This document shows positions 1 through 8,377 of a stretch of 64,000 nt of DNA, in pieces. Below the pieces are notes generated by a model. It ran no database searches. It was not told the origin of the DNA and saw only the letters and a program-made list of their open reading frames with translations. The translations under genes and the position numbers were made by a program. Within the stretch, counting starts at the first letter, position 1. Each line of letters starts with the position of its first letter. This DNA comes from DASRDZ01 sp035569495. Lineage in GTDB: Bacteria; Chloroflexota; Dormibacteria; Aeolococcales; Aeolococcaceae. The DNA is taken from the NCBI GenBank assembly GCA_035569495.1, contig DATMMX010000011.1, forward strand, positions 124,001-188,000, given 5' to 3'.

Positions 1-135
1 CAGGGCATCATCAGCACACCGGTCACCGGTGCGGGCGTCAACCTGCGTGACGCACTGGGCCTGATCGTCGGCGGCCTGGTGCTGATCGTCACCGGTGCGG
101 GCATGCGCCGCCGCCGCCGCCGCAACGCGCGGTAG
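1..135 (+). CDS. C-terminal end of a sortase-type surface protein (partial)
   Basis: Only the last 44 codons are in the window; the gene begins upstream. The tail has the tripartite layout of a cell-wall sorting signal: a TPVTGAG motif near residue 6 that resembles LPXTG with the Leu replaced, a hydrophobic segment of about 18 residues (ALGLIVGGLVLIVTGAG), and a run of six arginines before the stop. This suggests a secreted protein held at the membrane or handed to a sortase such as the one at 12899-13537. The ectodomain is not visible, so no function can be given. A simple single-pass tail anchor is the alternative. Confidence 0.7.
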   Translation, partial: QGIISTPVTGAGVNLRDALGLIVGGLVLIVTGAGMRRRRRRNAR

Positions 136-157
136 GACAAACAACCGCTCACCATGA

Positions 158-192
158 GGCGCGGGGCTTTCGAGCCTCGCGCCTTTTTCTTT
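158..192 (+). terminator. Intrinsic terminator
   Basis: An 11-bp stem (158-168 with 173-183, one G:U pair) closes a TTCG tetraloop and is followed by TTTTTCTTT at 184-192. It lies 22 bases after the stop codon of the surface-protein tail. Its T-run reaches the stop codon of the convergent lipoprotein gene, so it mainly serves the plus-strand transcript. Confidence 0.88.
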
Positions 193-1048
193 ATGCGGGC
201 TTGGCGAACGGGCCGCAGAGCAGCGGCTGCGCCTGCGGACCGGTGGCCGCGCCCGGCCCGCTGCGGATCATCAGGATCCAGCCACTCGCGGGCGGCGGCA
301 CGTCGAAACCGCTGATGCTCTGCGTCGAGGTCACGGTTCCGCGGGCGTCGGTGGTGACGTCGGTGAGGGCGTGAACCGTAGCGCCCGGCGCCGCGCAGGT
401 GCCGGAGAGGATCTGCATGCCGTGCACGCTGCCGCCCACGAACGCCTGCAGGTTCAGGGCCAGCTTCGCCGACCGGCTCGCGCTCGAATAGCTGAGCGAC
501 GCGGCGCCGAAGGGCTTGTAGCCCGGCGTTCCGCTGATGCGCACCGCGGCCGCCGGCGCGGTGGCGGAGATGTCGGAGCAGGCAATCGGGATCGACTGCG
601 GATCGACCGCAGAGCCGAGCTGTGCCGCGCCGACAAGGTGAATCTCCACGTAGACACCCGCGGGAATCGTGGCCACGGAAGACGTGGCCTGCAGGTCGGC
701 GACCAGCGCCCCACCCGCTCCGCTGACGCCGTCGGCGAAGGCGGTGACCAATTCCCCGCCGCGCTGCAGGCACGAGCCGCGGTGCAGCTGCACGGCGTGC
801 GCGACATTGGCGGCCAGCCCCGTCACGTTCAGGTGGGCGACGAGGCGGTGCGTGCGCGCGTCGACGTCGACACGCGCCGTGCCCTGGGGCAGGTTGTCGA
901 GATGGGCGACCACATCAGGGGTCGACGGCGTGGGCGTGGCGCTCGGCCCGGAGGGGCTGCCGCCGCTCCCGCTGCACGCGGCGAGCAGGAGCGACGGCAG
1001 GGCCAACGCCGCGACGCCACGCCGCCGGAGCGGTGTCGTGAGCGGCAC
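191..1048 (-). CDS. Secreted lipoprotein with two CHRD-like repeats
   Basis: A 285-residue protein if translation begins at the GTG at 1048. A longer reading exists but would overlap the upstream gene. The N-terminus has RRR, a hydrophobic core and the lipobox LLAAC (Cys25), followed by a Ser/Pro/Thr-rich spacer, which indicates a lipoprotein anchored on the outer face of the membrane. Two halves of about 100 residues each carry an Ala/Val-rich strand pattern, a GxCxxxG-like turn and a PAGVYVEIHLV-type strand, recalling CHRD domains of the SOD-like fold. No metal-binding His cluster is evident. It follows the SGNH hydrolase gene by 16 bp on the same strand. The role is unknown. Confidence 0.7.
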   Translation of the reverse strand: MPLTTPLRRRGVAALALPSLLLAACSGSGGSPSGPSATPTPSTPDVVAHLDNLPQGTARVDVDARTHRLVAHLNVTGLAANVAHAVQLHRGSCLQRGGELVTAFADGVSGAGGALVADLQATSSVATIPAGVYVEIHLVGAAQLGSAVDPQSIPIACSDISATAPAAAVRISGTPGYKPFGAASLSYSSASRSAKLALNLQAFVGGSVHGMQILSGTCAAPGATVHALTDVTTDARGTVTSTQSISGFDVPPPASGWILMIRSGPGAATGPQAQPLLCGPFAKPA

Positions 1049-1064
1049 GGCGCAAGCATAGGCT

Positions 1065-2240
1065 TTAGCGCAGGTCGCCGAGCGGGACTCCGTTGCCCAT
1101 GGCCGCGAGTCCGGCGACGCTGGGATGAACGTGGTCACCGCAGTCGTACGCGGGAGTCATCAGCGGGGCGATGCCGCCGGCGGAGACGATCTGGTCGAAG
1201 TCGACCACCTGGTCGAAGACCGTGCCCTGGCGGATGGTCAGGTTGATCTGCTGGCGATACGCCTCCATCACCGGCGTCCAGAGGATCGATCCGGCGCGTG
1301 GGATCATGGTCGCGCCGACGACGTGCATGCCGAGCGAGTGCGCCTGCGAGGTGATCTGGGTCATGGCGTTGAGCACCGTGGTGCCGCTGGCGCCACCGGC
1401 GACGTCGTTGGTGCCCTCGTACACGAACAGCGTGCTGCCACCGGGCAGTCCGGCGACGTCGCGCTGGAAGCGGGTGAGCGCGTCGGGCCCGGCGCCACCA
1501 CCCTCCAGGCGGTTGCCCGAGATGCCCTCGTTGGCGACGCCGAGCGACCCGCCGAGGCGCTGGGCGAGCACGTCGGTCCAGCGCTGGTGCGCGTTGACGC
1601 CCGTGCAGGCGCCGTCGGTGATGCTGTCACCGAGCGCGATCACCGTTCCCGTCGCCGTCGCGGTGTTGACGGCGACGGCGTCGAGCCACCAGTCGAAGTT
1701 GCCGGTGCCGGTGAACGCCGTGCCCGCCACGTCGGCGGTGTGATCGCCCGCGGCGCCGCCGCGGTCGGTGCAGGCGTTGGTCTCCAGGGCGAGCGCGTGG
1801 TAGGTGAGCGGCACGTTGGCGCCCGACACGTACACGCTGACGGCCACGTCCTGCCCGTCGCTGACGGCGAGCGTCGCGGCGTCGCTGAGCGCGTCGGCGC
1901 CGGCGGCGATGGTCACCGAGGTGGCGCCGCCGAAGGTCAGCGGCACCGGCGCCGCGGTGAGCGTCTCACCCGACGAGCGGATGCCCACCGTCGCCGCGCT
2001 GAAGGTGAGCGGCGCGCCGCCCAGCGCATTGCTCAGCCGCACCTCGACGGCGCTGCCGCTGACGGTGCTCCGCGCCACGAAGCGGCAGGTATAGTTGGAG
2101 CCCGACACCGTGCCGCCGTTGGACATCGACGTCGCCCACGCGGTGTGGAACGCGGGACCGGCCGCGTGGACGGACGTGCTCAGCGGGACGGCGAGCAGTG
2201 TTGCTGACACCAGCGTGAACATTCCCAGGCGCGTGCGCAT
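1065..2240 (-). CDS. Secreted SGNH/GDSL-family hydrolase
   Basis: The 391-residue protein has a clear signal peptide (about residues 1-26, ending HAAG). An N-terminal beta-rich region comes first, then an SGNH catalytic domain. Block I is ALGDSITDG near residue 200 (nucleophile Ser), block III is EGTNDV near 275, and block V is DHVHPS near 367-372 (catalytic Asp and His). These features mark an extracellular esterase or lipase; related secreted proteins deacetylate polysaccharides or cleave esters, but the substrate cannot be read from sequence. A purine-rich AAGGAAGAGG lies 8 nt before the ATG. It probably forms a two-gene unit with the lipoprotein downstream. Confidence 0.85.
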   Translation of the reverse strand: MRTRLGMFTLVSATLLAVPLSTSVHAAGPAFHTAWATSMSNGGTVSGSNYTCRFVARSTVSGSAVEVRLSNALGGAPLTFSAATVGIRSSGETLTAAPVPLTFGGATSVTIAAGADALSDAATLAVSDGQDVAVSVYVSGANVPLTYHALALETNACTDRGGAAGDHTADVAGTAFTGTGNFDWWLDAVAVNTATATGTVIALGDSITDGACTGVNAHQRWTDVLAQRLGGSLGVANEGISGNRLEGGGAGPDALTRFQRDVAGLPGGSTLFVYEGTNDVAGGASGTTVLNAMTQITSQAHSLGMHVVGATMIPRAGSILWTPVMEAYRQQINLTIRQGTVFDQVVDFDQIVSAGGIAPLMTPAYDCGDHVHPSVAGLAAMGNGVPLGDLR

Positions 2241-2296
2241 GTCTCATACCTCTTCCTTGTCGGCCCGCGCCGGGAATGTACAACGCCGGGACGCCG

Positions 2297-3805
2297 CTAC
2301 GCAGCCAGCACCACCGACTCCTCGGTCGCATCGATGCGGGCGACGTGATGGCGTCGCAGCATGGCGCCGAGCAGCACCACGCCCGAGCCGATCAGCAGCG
2401 CGGCGACCAGGAAGGCGAGCTGGAATCCGCTGACCAGCGCGCTGACGCTGTCACCCGCGCTCGGCGCATGGCCGAGGCCGCTGACCAGGTTGGAGGTGCG
2501 GTCGGCGGCGAGGGTGGCGAGGATGGCCAGGCCGAGTGCGCCGCCCACCTGCTGCGCGCTGTTGAGCAGTCCCGACGCCAGTCCCGCGTCGCTCTCCGCG
2601 ACGTTGGTGGTGGCGATCAGGGTGATGGGCACGAAGGTCAGGCCCATGCCGGTGGCCATCAGCATCAGGCCGGGCAGCAGGTCGGCGAGATAGGTGCCGT
2701 GTACCGGGATGCGGCTCAGCACCAGCAGCCCGAGCGCGGCCAGCGCCATGCCGCCCATTGCGGTTGCGCGGACGCCGAATCGAGCGATCAGCCGCTGCGA
2801 CAGGCCCGCTCCGGTGATGATGCCCGCGGTCACGGGGAGGAAGGCCAGCCCCGCGCGCAGCGGGCTGAAGCCGAGCACGTTCTGCACGTACAGCGAGGCG
2901 AAGTAGAACATCCCGAACATGCCCGCGGCGACCAGCAGCATGACCAGGTCGGCGGCCGCCAGCGATCGCGTGCGCAGGATGTTGAGCCGCACCAGCGGGC
3001 TGCGATGGCGCATCTCGATGAGCACGAACACACCCAGCATCACGATGCCGAGCGCCCCCAGGCCGAGCGTCTCGCCGGACAGCCATCCGGCCGACTGCGC
3101 GTTGACGATGGCGTACACCAGCACCAGCAACCCACCGGTCACCGCGATGGCGCCGCCCACGTCGATGCTGCGATGGCTGACCACGGCACGGCTCTCGGGA
3201 ACGAACCGCCAGGACAGCAGCAGGGTGACGATGCCGACCGGCACGTTGACGAAGAAGATCCACTGCCACGACACCAGGTCGGTGAGCAACCCGCCGAGCA
3301 GCAGGCCGACCGCGCCGCCACCGACCGCGACCGCGCTCCACACCCCGAGTGCCCGGGTGCGGTCACGTCCTTCCGCGAAGGTCGTGGTGATGATCGACAG
3401 CGCCGCGGGCGCCACCAGTGCGCCGCCGAGTCCCTGCAGCGTGCGCCCGACGATCAGCATGAACGACGACGTGGCCAGGCCGTCGAGCAGAGATGCGGCG
3501 GAGAACACGGCGATGCCGATGAGGAAGAGACGGCGTCTGCCGAAGAGGTCGGCGGCGCGCCCGCCGAGCAGGAGGAAGCCGCCGAAGGCGAGCGTGTAGG
3601 CGTTGACCACCCACTGCAGGTTGGTGCTGGTCATGTGCAGCCCGCGCTGGATCGAGGGCAGGGCGACGTTGACGATGGTGGCGTCGAGAACGACCATGAA
3701 CTGGGCCAGGGCGACCAGGACCAGGACCAGCCAGGGGCTGACGCTGCGGCCGCCGCGAGCGGTGGACGGGCCAAGGGGTCGGGTTGTGGGGGGCGCCATC
3801 GCCAT
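2297..3805 (-). CDS. DHA2-family multidrug efflux MFS transporter
   Basis: A 502-residue, 14-helix major facilitator of the EmrB/QacA type. Motif A appears as GRAADLFGRRR after helix 2, and the helix-1 region contains the D-ATIVNVALPS motif typical of drug:H+ antiporters. The start was set at 3805 because GGGAG sits 7 nt upstream; an in-frame TTG farther out would add 23 unlikely residues. The gene is divergent from a MarR regulator and shares a control region with two matching operator-like sites, so it is probably a drug or toxin exporter repressed by that regulator. The substrate is unknown. Confidence 0.9.
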   Translation of the reverse strand: MAMAPPTTRPLGPSTARGGRSVSPWLVLVLVALAQFMVVLDATIVNVALPSIQRGLHMTSTNLQWVVNAYTLAFGGFLLLGGRAADLFGRRRLFLIGIAVFSAASLLDGLATSSFMLIVGRTLQGLGGALVAPAALSIITTTFAEGRDRTRALGVWSAVAVGGGAVGLLLGGLLTDLVSWQWIFFVNVPVGIVTLLLSWRFVPESRAVVSHRSIDVGGAIAVTGGLLVLVYAIVNAQSAGWLSGETLGLGALGIVMLGVFVLIEMRHRSPLVRLNILRTRSLAAADLVMLLVAAGMFGMFYFASLYVQNVLGFSPLRAGLAFLPVTAGIITGAGLSQRLIARFGVRATAMGGMALAALGLLVLSRIPVHGTYLADLLPGLMLMATGMGLTFVPITLIATTNVAESDAGLASGLLNSAQQVGGALGLAILATLAADRTSNLVSGLGHAPSAGDSVSALVSGFQLAFLVAALLIGSGVVLLGAMLRRHHVARIDATEESVVLAA

Positions 3806-3857
3806 GCTGTGTCTCCCAGCGGGCCGGATCGGCGCGAACGCCTGAGCGACCCAACCA

Positions 3858-3870
3858 TTGACTTTGTGAA
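3858..3870. promoter_or_regulatory. Second MarR-type operator (imperfect)
   Basis: TTGAC-TTT-GTGAA matches the perfect palindrome at 3897-3909 at 11 of 13 positions and lies 39 bp away, close to four helical turns. It falls just downstream of the predicted start of the transporter transcript. Binding here would block the transporter more than the regulator gene. Confidence 0.55.
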
Positions 3871-3879
3871 GCAACGCCC

Positions 3880-3909
3880 AGACTAACTCGGAATGCTTGA
3901 CCTTGTCAA
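3880..3909 (-). promoter_or_regulatory. Promoter of the efflux transporter
   Basis: On the minus strand a TTGACA -35 box (3909-3904) is separated by 18 bp from a TAGTCT -10 box (3885-3880). The -35 box lies inside the palindromic operator, so repressor binding would directly exclude RNA polymerase. Predicted transcription starts near 3873, giving a leader of about 65 nt before the start codon. Confidence 0.6.
3897..3909. promoter_or_regulatory. MarR-type operator, perfect palindrome
   Basis: TTGAC-CTT-GTCAA is a perfect inverted repeat. It covers the -35 box of the transporter promoter on one strand and a TTGTCA -35-like box (3903-3908) of the regulator promoter on the other. This position fits one repressor dimer controlling both divergent genes. 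Confidence 0.65.
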
Positions 3910-3932
3910 CTTTCTACCTGCTCATGTACCAT
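3903..3932 (+). promoter_or_regulatory. Promoter of the MarR gene (leaderless)
   Basis: TTGTCA (3903-3908), an 18-bp spacer and TACCAT (3927-3932) are followed after only 6 nt by the ATG at 3939. No Shine-Dalgarno sequence precedes that ATG, so the transcript probably starts at the initiation codon. Confidence 0.5.
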
Positions 3933-3938
3933 TCACGC

Positions 3939-4391
3939 ATGGACACCGGTTGGAGGGATCGGGACGCCGCCACCAGCACGGCAGCGTCCCCGACGGACAC
4001 GCCGTTCGCTGACGCCTTCGTCGCCCTGTTCGGCGAGGTGAAGGAATACTTCGAGAAGGCCTTCGGCGAGCTCGGCGTGCCCCCGCCCTGCGCCAAGGCG
4101 CTGCGCGCCATCGAGGGCCCCACCTCGATGAAGGAGCTGGCCGCCCGGCTGCGCTGCGACGGGTCCTTCGTCACCGCCATCGCCGACGCGCTGGAGGAGC
4201 GCGAGCTGGCCCGCCGCGAGACCGACCCGCGGGACCGCCGCGTCAAGAACCTGGTGCTCACCCCCGAGGGCGAGACCCTGCGCGACCAGGTGCAGCAGCT
4301 CTTCGAGGGCTTCCCCGGCATCGCCCGGCTGGCGCCGGAGGAGCGTGACTCCCTGATCGCGCTGCTGCGCAAGATGGCAAGCCAGGCCTAG
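3939..4391 (+). CDS. MarR-family transcriptional regulator
   Basis: About 150 residues with the winged-helix plan of MarR proteins: an N-terminal dimerisation helix, helix-turn-helix TSMKELAARLRCDGSFVTAI, a wing with ERRETDPRDRRVKN-like residues (the D-R-R signature), and a C-terminal helix. Earlier in-frame TTG (3897) and ATG (3924) codons exist. The ATG at 3939 is preferred because a -10 box sits 6 nt before it and the operator would otherwise lie inside the coding region. It most likely represses itself and the divergent efflux transporter, with a small toxic ligand releasing it. Confidence 0.88.
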   Translation: MDTGWRDRDAATSTAASPTDTPFADAFVALFGEVKEYFEKAFGELGVPPPCAKALRAIEGPTSMKELAARLRCDGSFVTAIADALEERELARRETDPRDRRVKNLVLTPEGETLRDQVQQLFEGFPGIARLAPEERDSLIALLRKMASQA

Positions 4392-4427
4392 CTCTGAGCC
4401 CGCGCCGGTCATGGCGCGGTCACCGGG

Positions 4428-6809
4428 TTGGCACACGACGGTCGACGCGCCGACACCGCGGACGCAATCCGCAGTTCGCACACTTGGCCAGTGGAGATCG
4501 CTTCGGGAGGAGCCCTGAACGCAGGGCGCCGTCGCTTCAGCTTGCGGGCGGCCCTGGCGCGTTTTGTCCAGTCCCTGCCTGAGGGCCGCGGGCTCGACGA
4601 GGAGATGTGGCGACGCCGCCACCGCGTGGTCGTCGGCATCCTCGCCGTGCACGTGCCCGCGCTGGCGCTGTTCGGCATCTGGCGCGGCTACGGCGTCGCC
4701 CACAGCATCCTGGAGACCTCCGGGCTGAGCGCCTTCGCCATCGTCGCCGCCCAGCCGCGCGGCGGGCGCCGGCTGCGCTCGGTGGTGGCCTCGGTGGGGC
4801 TGATGGCCAGCTCCGCGCTGCTGGTGCACATGTGGGGCGGCGTCATCGAGGCGCACTTCCACTTCTTCGTCATGGTCGCCCTGCTCTCGGTCTACCAGGA
4901 CTGGGTGCCGTTCCTGATCGCGCTCGGCTTCGTGGTGCTGCACCACGGCGTGGTCGGCGCCCTCCAGCCCACCGCGGTGTACGACCACTCGGACGCAGTG
5001 CAGAACCCGTGGGTGTGGGCGCTGATCCACGGCGGCTTCGTCCTCGCCGCGGCCGCGGCCAACACCTACGGCTGGCTGGCCAGCGAGCACGACCACCGCC
5101 GCGTCGCCACCGAGATGCGGCGCAGCGAGCTCGCCTTCCGCGCATTGTTCGAACGCAACCCGCAGCCGATGTGGGTGGTCAACACCGACACCTCGGCGAT
5201 CCTCGCCGTCAACCGCGCCGCCGTCAACGCCTACGGCTACGCGGAGGAGACCTTCCTGGCCATGCGCATGAGCGACGTGCGCGCCGGCGAGGTGCAGGAC
5301 GACGCGGCGGCGCCCGGCGGCGCGAGCGGCGACGAGCAGGGGCCGGCGCAGCTGCACCGCACCAGCAGCGGGCGCGTCATCAAGGTCATCGAGCACCAGG
5401 AGCGCCTGTCCTTCCACGGTGACAGCGCCGAGGTGGTGGTCGCCATCGACATGACCGAGCGCATCGCCCTGGAGGAGGAGCTGCGCCACCAGGCGTTCCA
5501 CGACGCGCTCACCGGCCTGGGCAACCGCGCCCTCTTCCGCGACCGTCTCGAACACGCGCTGGCGCGGCAGCATCGCTCGCGCACCTCACTGACCGTGCTG
5601 TCCATCGACCTCGACGACTTCAAGGCGGTCAACGACGCCCACGGACACGTCCTCGGCGACCGCCTGCTGGTCGAGATCGGTGTCCGGCTGCGCAGCGTGG
5701 TGCGGCCCGACGACACCGCGGCGCGCATGGGCGGCGACGAGTTCGCGGTGCTGCTCGAGGGCGTGGACGTCGACGAGGCGCAGGGCGTCGCTCAGCGGAT
5801 GCTGCTGGCGCTGCGCACGCCGCTGGTCATCGACGACACCGACATCGCAGTTTCGGCCAGCATTGGCATCGCGGTGGCCCACGGCAACGTCGGCGCCACC
5901 ACCCTGCTGCAGCGCGCCGACGTGGCCATGTACGAGGCCAAGTCGGCGGGCAAGGGACGCGTCGAGGCCTTCCAGTCGGGCATGCAGTCGCGCGTGGTGC
6001 TGCGCAGCGAGATGGCCGCCGACCTGCGCGTCGCCGCGCCGCGCGGTGAGTTCTTCCTCGAATACCAGCCCATCGTCGACCTCAGCGCCGACTCGCTGCG
6101 CGGTGTCGAGGCGCTGCTGCGCTGGCAGCACCCGACGCGCGGCCTTGTCGTGCCCGCGGACTTCATCCCCGTCGCCGAGGAGACCGGCGCCATCGTCGAC
6201 ATCGGCCTGTGGGTGCTCGACGAGGCGGTCCGCCAGCTCCGCGCCTGGGACCAGATCCCCGAGGCGCGCGCGGGAATGCGGCTGTCGGTCAACGTCTCGC
6301 CGCGGCAGCTCCGCGAGCGGCAGTTCGTGCGCTCGGTGCTCGACGTTCTCGGCGGCGCGCAGCTCGACCCCTCGCGGCTGACCCTGGAGGTCACCGAGGG
6401 CGCCATGGTCGAGGACATGGGCCAGGCGCGAAGCTGCCTCACCGAGCTGCGCGCCGCGGGCGTGCGCATCGCCATCGACGATTTCGGCACCGGCTATTCG
6501 TCGATCGGCTACCTGCGCAGCCTGCCCCTGGACGAGATCAAGATCGACCGCATGTTCGTGCCCGGGCTGGTGGGCGGCGAGGGGCGCGACCTGGTGCTCG
6601 CCCTGGTCCGGCTGGTCGACACCCTGGGCGTGCCCACCGTGGTCGAGGGCATCGAGACGCCGCAGGAGCTCGACTACGTGCGCGCCCTCGGCGTCGACCT
6701 GGGGCAGGGGTACCACTTCTCCCGTCCCGTGGCGGCCGAGGCGATCGCGGCGATGCTCAGCGGCGGCGTCAGCATCGTCCCCTCCACCGGCGCCCAGCTC
6801 GCCGGCTGA
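4428..6809 (+). CDS. Membrane PAS-GGDEF-EAL cyclic-di-GMP enzyme
   Basis: About 793 residues. An N-terminal block of five or six membrane helices with His-rich HMWGG...EAHFHFF motifs comes first, then a PAS domain (about 240-350), a GGDEF domain with intact MGGDEF near residue 434 and an EAL domain with EALLRW near 561, DDFGTGYSS and EGIET. An inhibitory-site RPDD lies exactly five residues before GGDEF, so product inhibition of the cyclase is likely. Both c-di-GMP synthesis and hydrolysis look possible. The start is uncertain: TTG 4428 and GTG 4491 lack a good ribosome site, while a strong GGGAGGAG precedes an in-frame CTG at 4515. It likely feeds the signal sensed by the riboswitch near 45.2 kb. 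Confidence 0.9.
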   Translation: MAHDGRRADTADAIRSSHTWPVEIASGGALNAGRRRFSLRAALARFVQSLPEGRGLDEEMWRRRHRVVVGILAVHVPALALFGIWRGYGVAHSILETSGLSAFAIVAAQPRGGRRLRSVVASVGLMASSALLVHMWGGVIEAHFHFFVMVALLSVYQDWVPFLIALGFVVLHHGVVGALQPTAVYDHSDAVQNPWVWALIHGGFVLAAAAANTYGWLASEHDHRRVATEMRRSELAFRALFERNPQPMWVVNTDTSAILAVNRAAVNAYGYAEETFLAMRMSDVRAGEVQDDAAAPGGASGDEQGPAQLHRTSSGRVIKVIEHQERLSFHGDSAEVVVAIDMTERIALEEELRHQAFHDALTGLGNRALFRDRLEHALARQHRSRTSLTVLSIDLDDFKAVNDAHGHVLGDRLLVEIGVRLRSVVRPDDTAARMGGDEFAVLLEGVDVDEAQGVAQRMLLALRTPLVIDDTDIAVSASIGIAVAHGNVGATTLLQRADVAMYEAKSAGKGRVEAFQSGMQSRVVLRSEMAADLRVAAPRGEFFLEYQPIVDLSADSLRGVEALLRWQHPTRGLVVPADFIPVAEETGAIVDIGLWVLDEAVRQLRAWDQIPEARAGMRLSVNVSPRQLRERQFVRSVLDVLGGAQLDPSRLTLEVTEGAMVEDMGQARSCLTELRAAGVRIAIDDFGTGYSSIGYLRSLPLDEIKIDRMFVPGLVGGEGRDLVLALVRLVDTLGVPTVVEGIETPQELDYVRALGVDLGQGYHFSRPVAAEAIAAMLSGGVSIVPSTGAQLAG

Positions 6810-6814
6810 GGCGA

Positions 6815-7354
6815 GTGGCCGCCGCCGTGCCGCCGCTCGCGCACATCGTGCAGGGTGCGCCGCTGCCCACGGCGCTCGGCTGGGTGGCCGCGGCACTCAT
6901 CGTCGCCGGGGGCGCGGGCATCTTCCTCGGGCGCGGCTCGGCGGCGGAGGTGATGGGCTGGGTGGTGTTCGCGGTCGGCTTCTGCGGCGCGGGCGCGGTG
7001 GTGGCGGTCACCGCGCTGCTGCCAACCTCGGCGCGCATCAGCGTCAGCCTTGCGGCGGGGGCGCCTCTCGCGCCCGGCGCGCCCGTGGACGTCAGCGTGT
7101 GCGGACGTGCGGTGGCCGGCGGGGCGCCCGCGTCTGCGCCGGACGGCAACAACGTCCTGGCCGTCCTGGTCGACGGCCGTGAGACCGGGGTGGAGAGCAC
7201 CGGCCACTTCGCCGTCCTGGTCCCGCCGGGGCGGCACACTCTCAGCGTCGAGCTGCTAACCAACGACCACCACGTCTTCAGCCCACGGGTCACCGCTGCG
7301 ACAACCGTGGGCGGCGGCGGCACCGGGAGCCTCGCTGCCCTATCGTGTCGCTGA
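6815..7354 (+). CDS. Small membrane protein with extracytoplasmic beta domain
   Basis: A 179-residue protein from the GTG at 6815, six bases after the preceding stop. Two hydrophobic helices (residues about 21-42 and 50-75) are followed by a roughly 100-residue region of alternating strands containing VDVSVCGRAV, a central VLVDGRETG and a PPGRHTLSVEL strand that resembles an Ig-like or carboxypeptidase-regulatory-like fold. The stop codon overlaps the ATG of the LigD-type polymerase (TGATG), so the two are translationally coupled. I do not recognise a family, and no function is inferred. Confidence 0.55.
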   Translation: MAAAVPPLAHIVQGAPLPTALGWVAAALIVAGGAGIFLGRGSAAEVMGWVVFAVGFCGAGAVVAVTALLPTSARISVSLAAGAPLAPGAPVDVSVCGRAVAGGAPASAPDGNNVLAVLVDGRETGVESTGHFAVLVPPGRHTLSVELLTNDHHVFSPRVTAATTVGGGGTGSLAALSCR

Positions 7355-8373
7355 TGGCGAAGGACGACGAGGTGGTGCTGGTCGAGGCCTCCGGGCGCGA
7401 GGTGCCGATCACCAGCCCGAGCAAGGTGATGTTCGGCGAGCGCGGCGAGACCAAGCTCGACCTGGTGCGCTACTACCAGGCGGTCGAGGCGCCCCTGATG
7501 CGGGCGATGGGCGGACGACCGGTGCTGCTGCAGCGCTTTCCCAACGGCGCGGGCGGGCCGTCGTTCTTCCAGAAGCGCGTGCCCGAGGTGCACCCCGACT
7601 GGCTGCAGACGGCGATCGTCAGCACGCCCAACGGGACCACCTCGAATGCCCTGGTCGCCGCCGACCTGGCGCATGTGCTCTGGGCGGTCAACCTCGGCTG
7701 CCTCGGCTTCCACGTCTGGCCGTCGCGCGCCGACGACCAGGAGCACGCCGACCAGCTGCGCATCGACCTCGACCCCGGCCCCGGCGTGACCTTCCCCATG
7801 GTGCGCGAGGCGGCGCACGAGGTGCACACGCTGCTGTCGTCGCTGGGCGTCGACGGGTATCCGAAGACGACCGGCAACCGCGGCATCCACGTGTACGTGC
7901 GCCTGCAGCCGCTGTGGACGTCGTACGAGGTGCGCTCGGCGGCGGTCGCGGTGGCGCGCGAGCTGGAGCGGCGCCGCCCCGACCTGATCACCGGCGCGTG
8001 GTGGAAGGAGGAGCGAGGGGTGCGAGTTTTTGTCGACTTCAACCAGAACGCGCCGCACAAGACGGTGTTCGGGGCCTGGTCGGTGCGGGCGCGTCCGGGC
8101 GCGCAGGTGTCGACGCCGTTCGCCTGGTCGGAGCTCGATGCCGTGCAGCCCGATGCGCTGACCATGGCCACGGTGCCGCCGCGCGTCGCCGCCGGTGACG
8201 ACCCCTGGCTGCCCATGGAGACCGCGCCCCAGTCGCTGGAGCCGCTGCTCGTCCTGCACGCCCGCGACACCGCCGGCGGGCTGCCGGACGCGCCCTGGCC
8301 GCCCGTCTACCCGAAGATGCCCGGCGAGCCGCCGCGCGTCGCCCCCAGCCGCGCCCGCAAGGTCGCTGACTGA
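7354..8373 (+). CDS. LigD-type DNA polymerase/primase domain protein, stand-alone
   Basis: 339 residues matching the polymerase (PolDom) module of the archaeo-eukaryotic primase superfamily used in bacterial non-homologous end joining. Visible signatures are the metal-binding DLDPGPG near residue 139, the TTGNRGIHVYV motif near 171-181 and RVFVDFNQN near 226. It is as long as the LigD polymerase domain alone; no ligase, nuclease or Ku gene is in the window. Known relatives add ribonucleotides at broken DNA ends together with Ku and a separate ligase. The start is the ATG overlapping the previous stop; a GTG nine bases upstream is possible. Confidence 0.88.
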   Translation: MAKDDEVVLVEASGREVPITSPSKVMFGERGETKLDLVRYYQAVEAPLMRAMGGRPVLLQRFPNGAGGPSFFQKRVPEVHPDWLQTAIVSTPNGTTSNALVAADLAHVLWAVNLGCLGFHVWPSRADDQEHADQLRIDLDPGPGVTFPMVREAAHEVHTLLSSLGVDGYPKTTGNRGIHVYVRLQPLWTSYEVRSAAVAVARELERRRPDLITGAWWKEERGVRVFVDFNQNAPHKTVFGAWSVRARPGAQVSTPFAWSELDAVQPDALTMATVPPRVAAGDDPWLPMETAPQSLEPLLVLHARDTAGGLPDAPWPPVYPKMPGEPPRVAPSRARKVAD

Positions 8374-8377
8374 TCGG

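Noticed and set aside
2276..3886. A 536-codon open frame antisense to the efflux transporter
   Set aside because: It is Gln/Arg/His-rich low-complexity shadow coding; the minus strand has 14 hydrophobic helices and MFS motifs.
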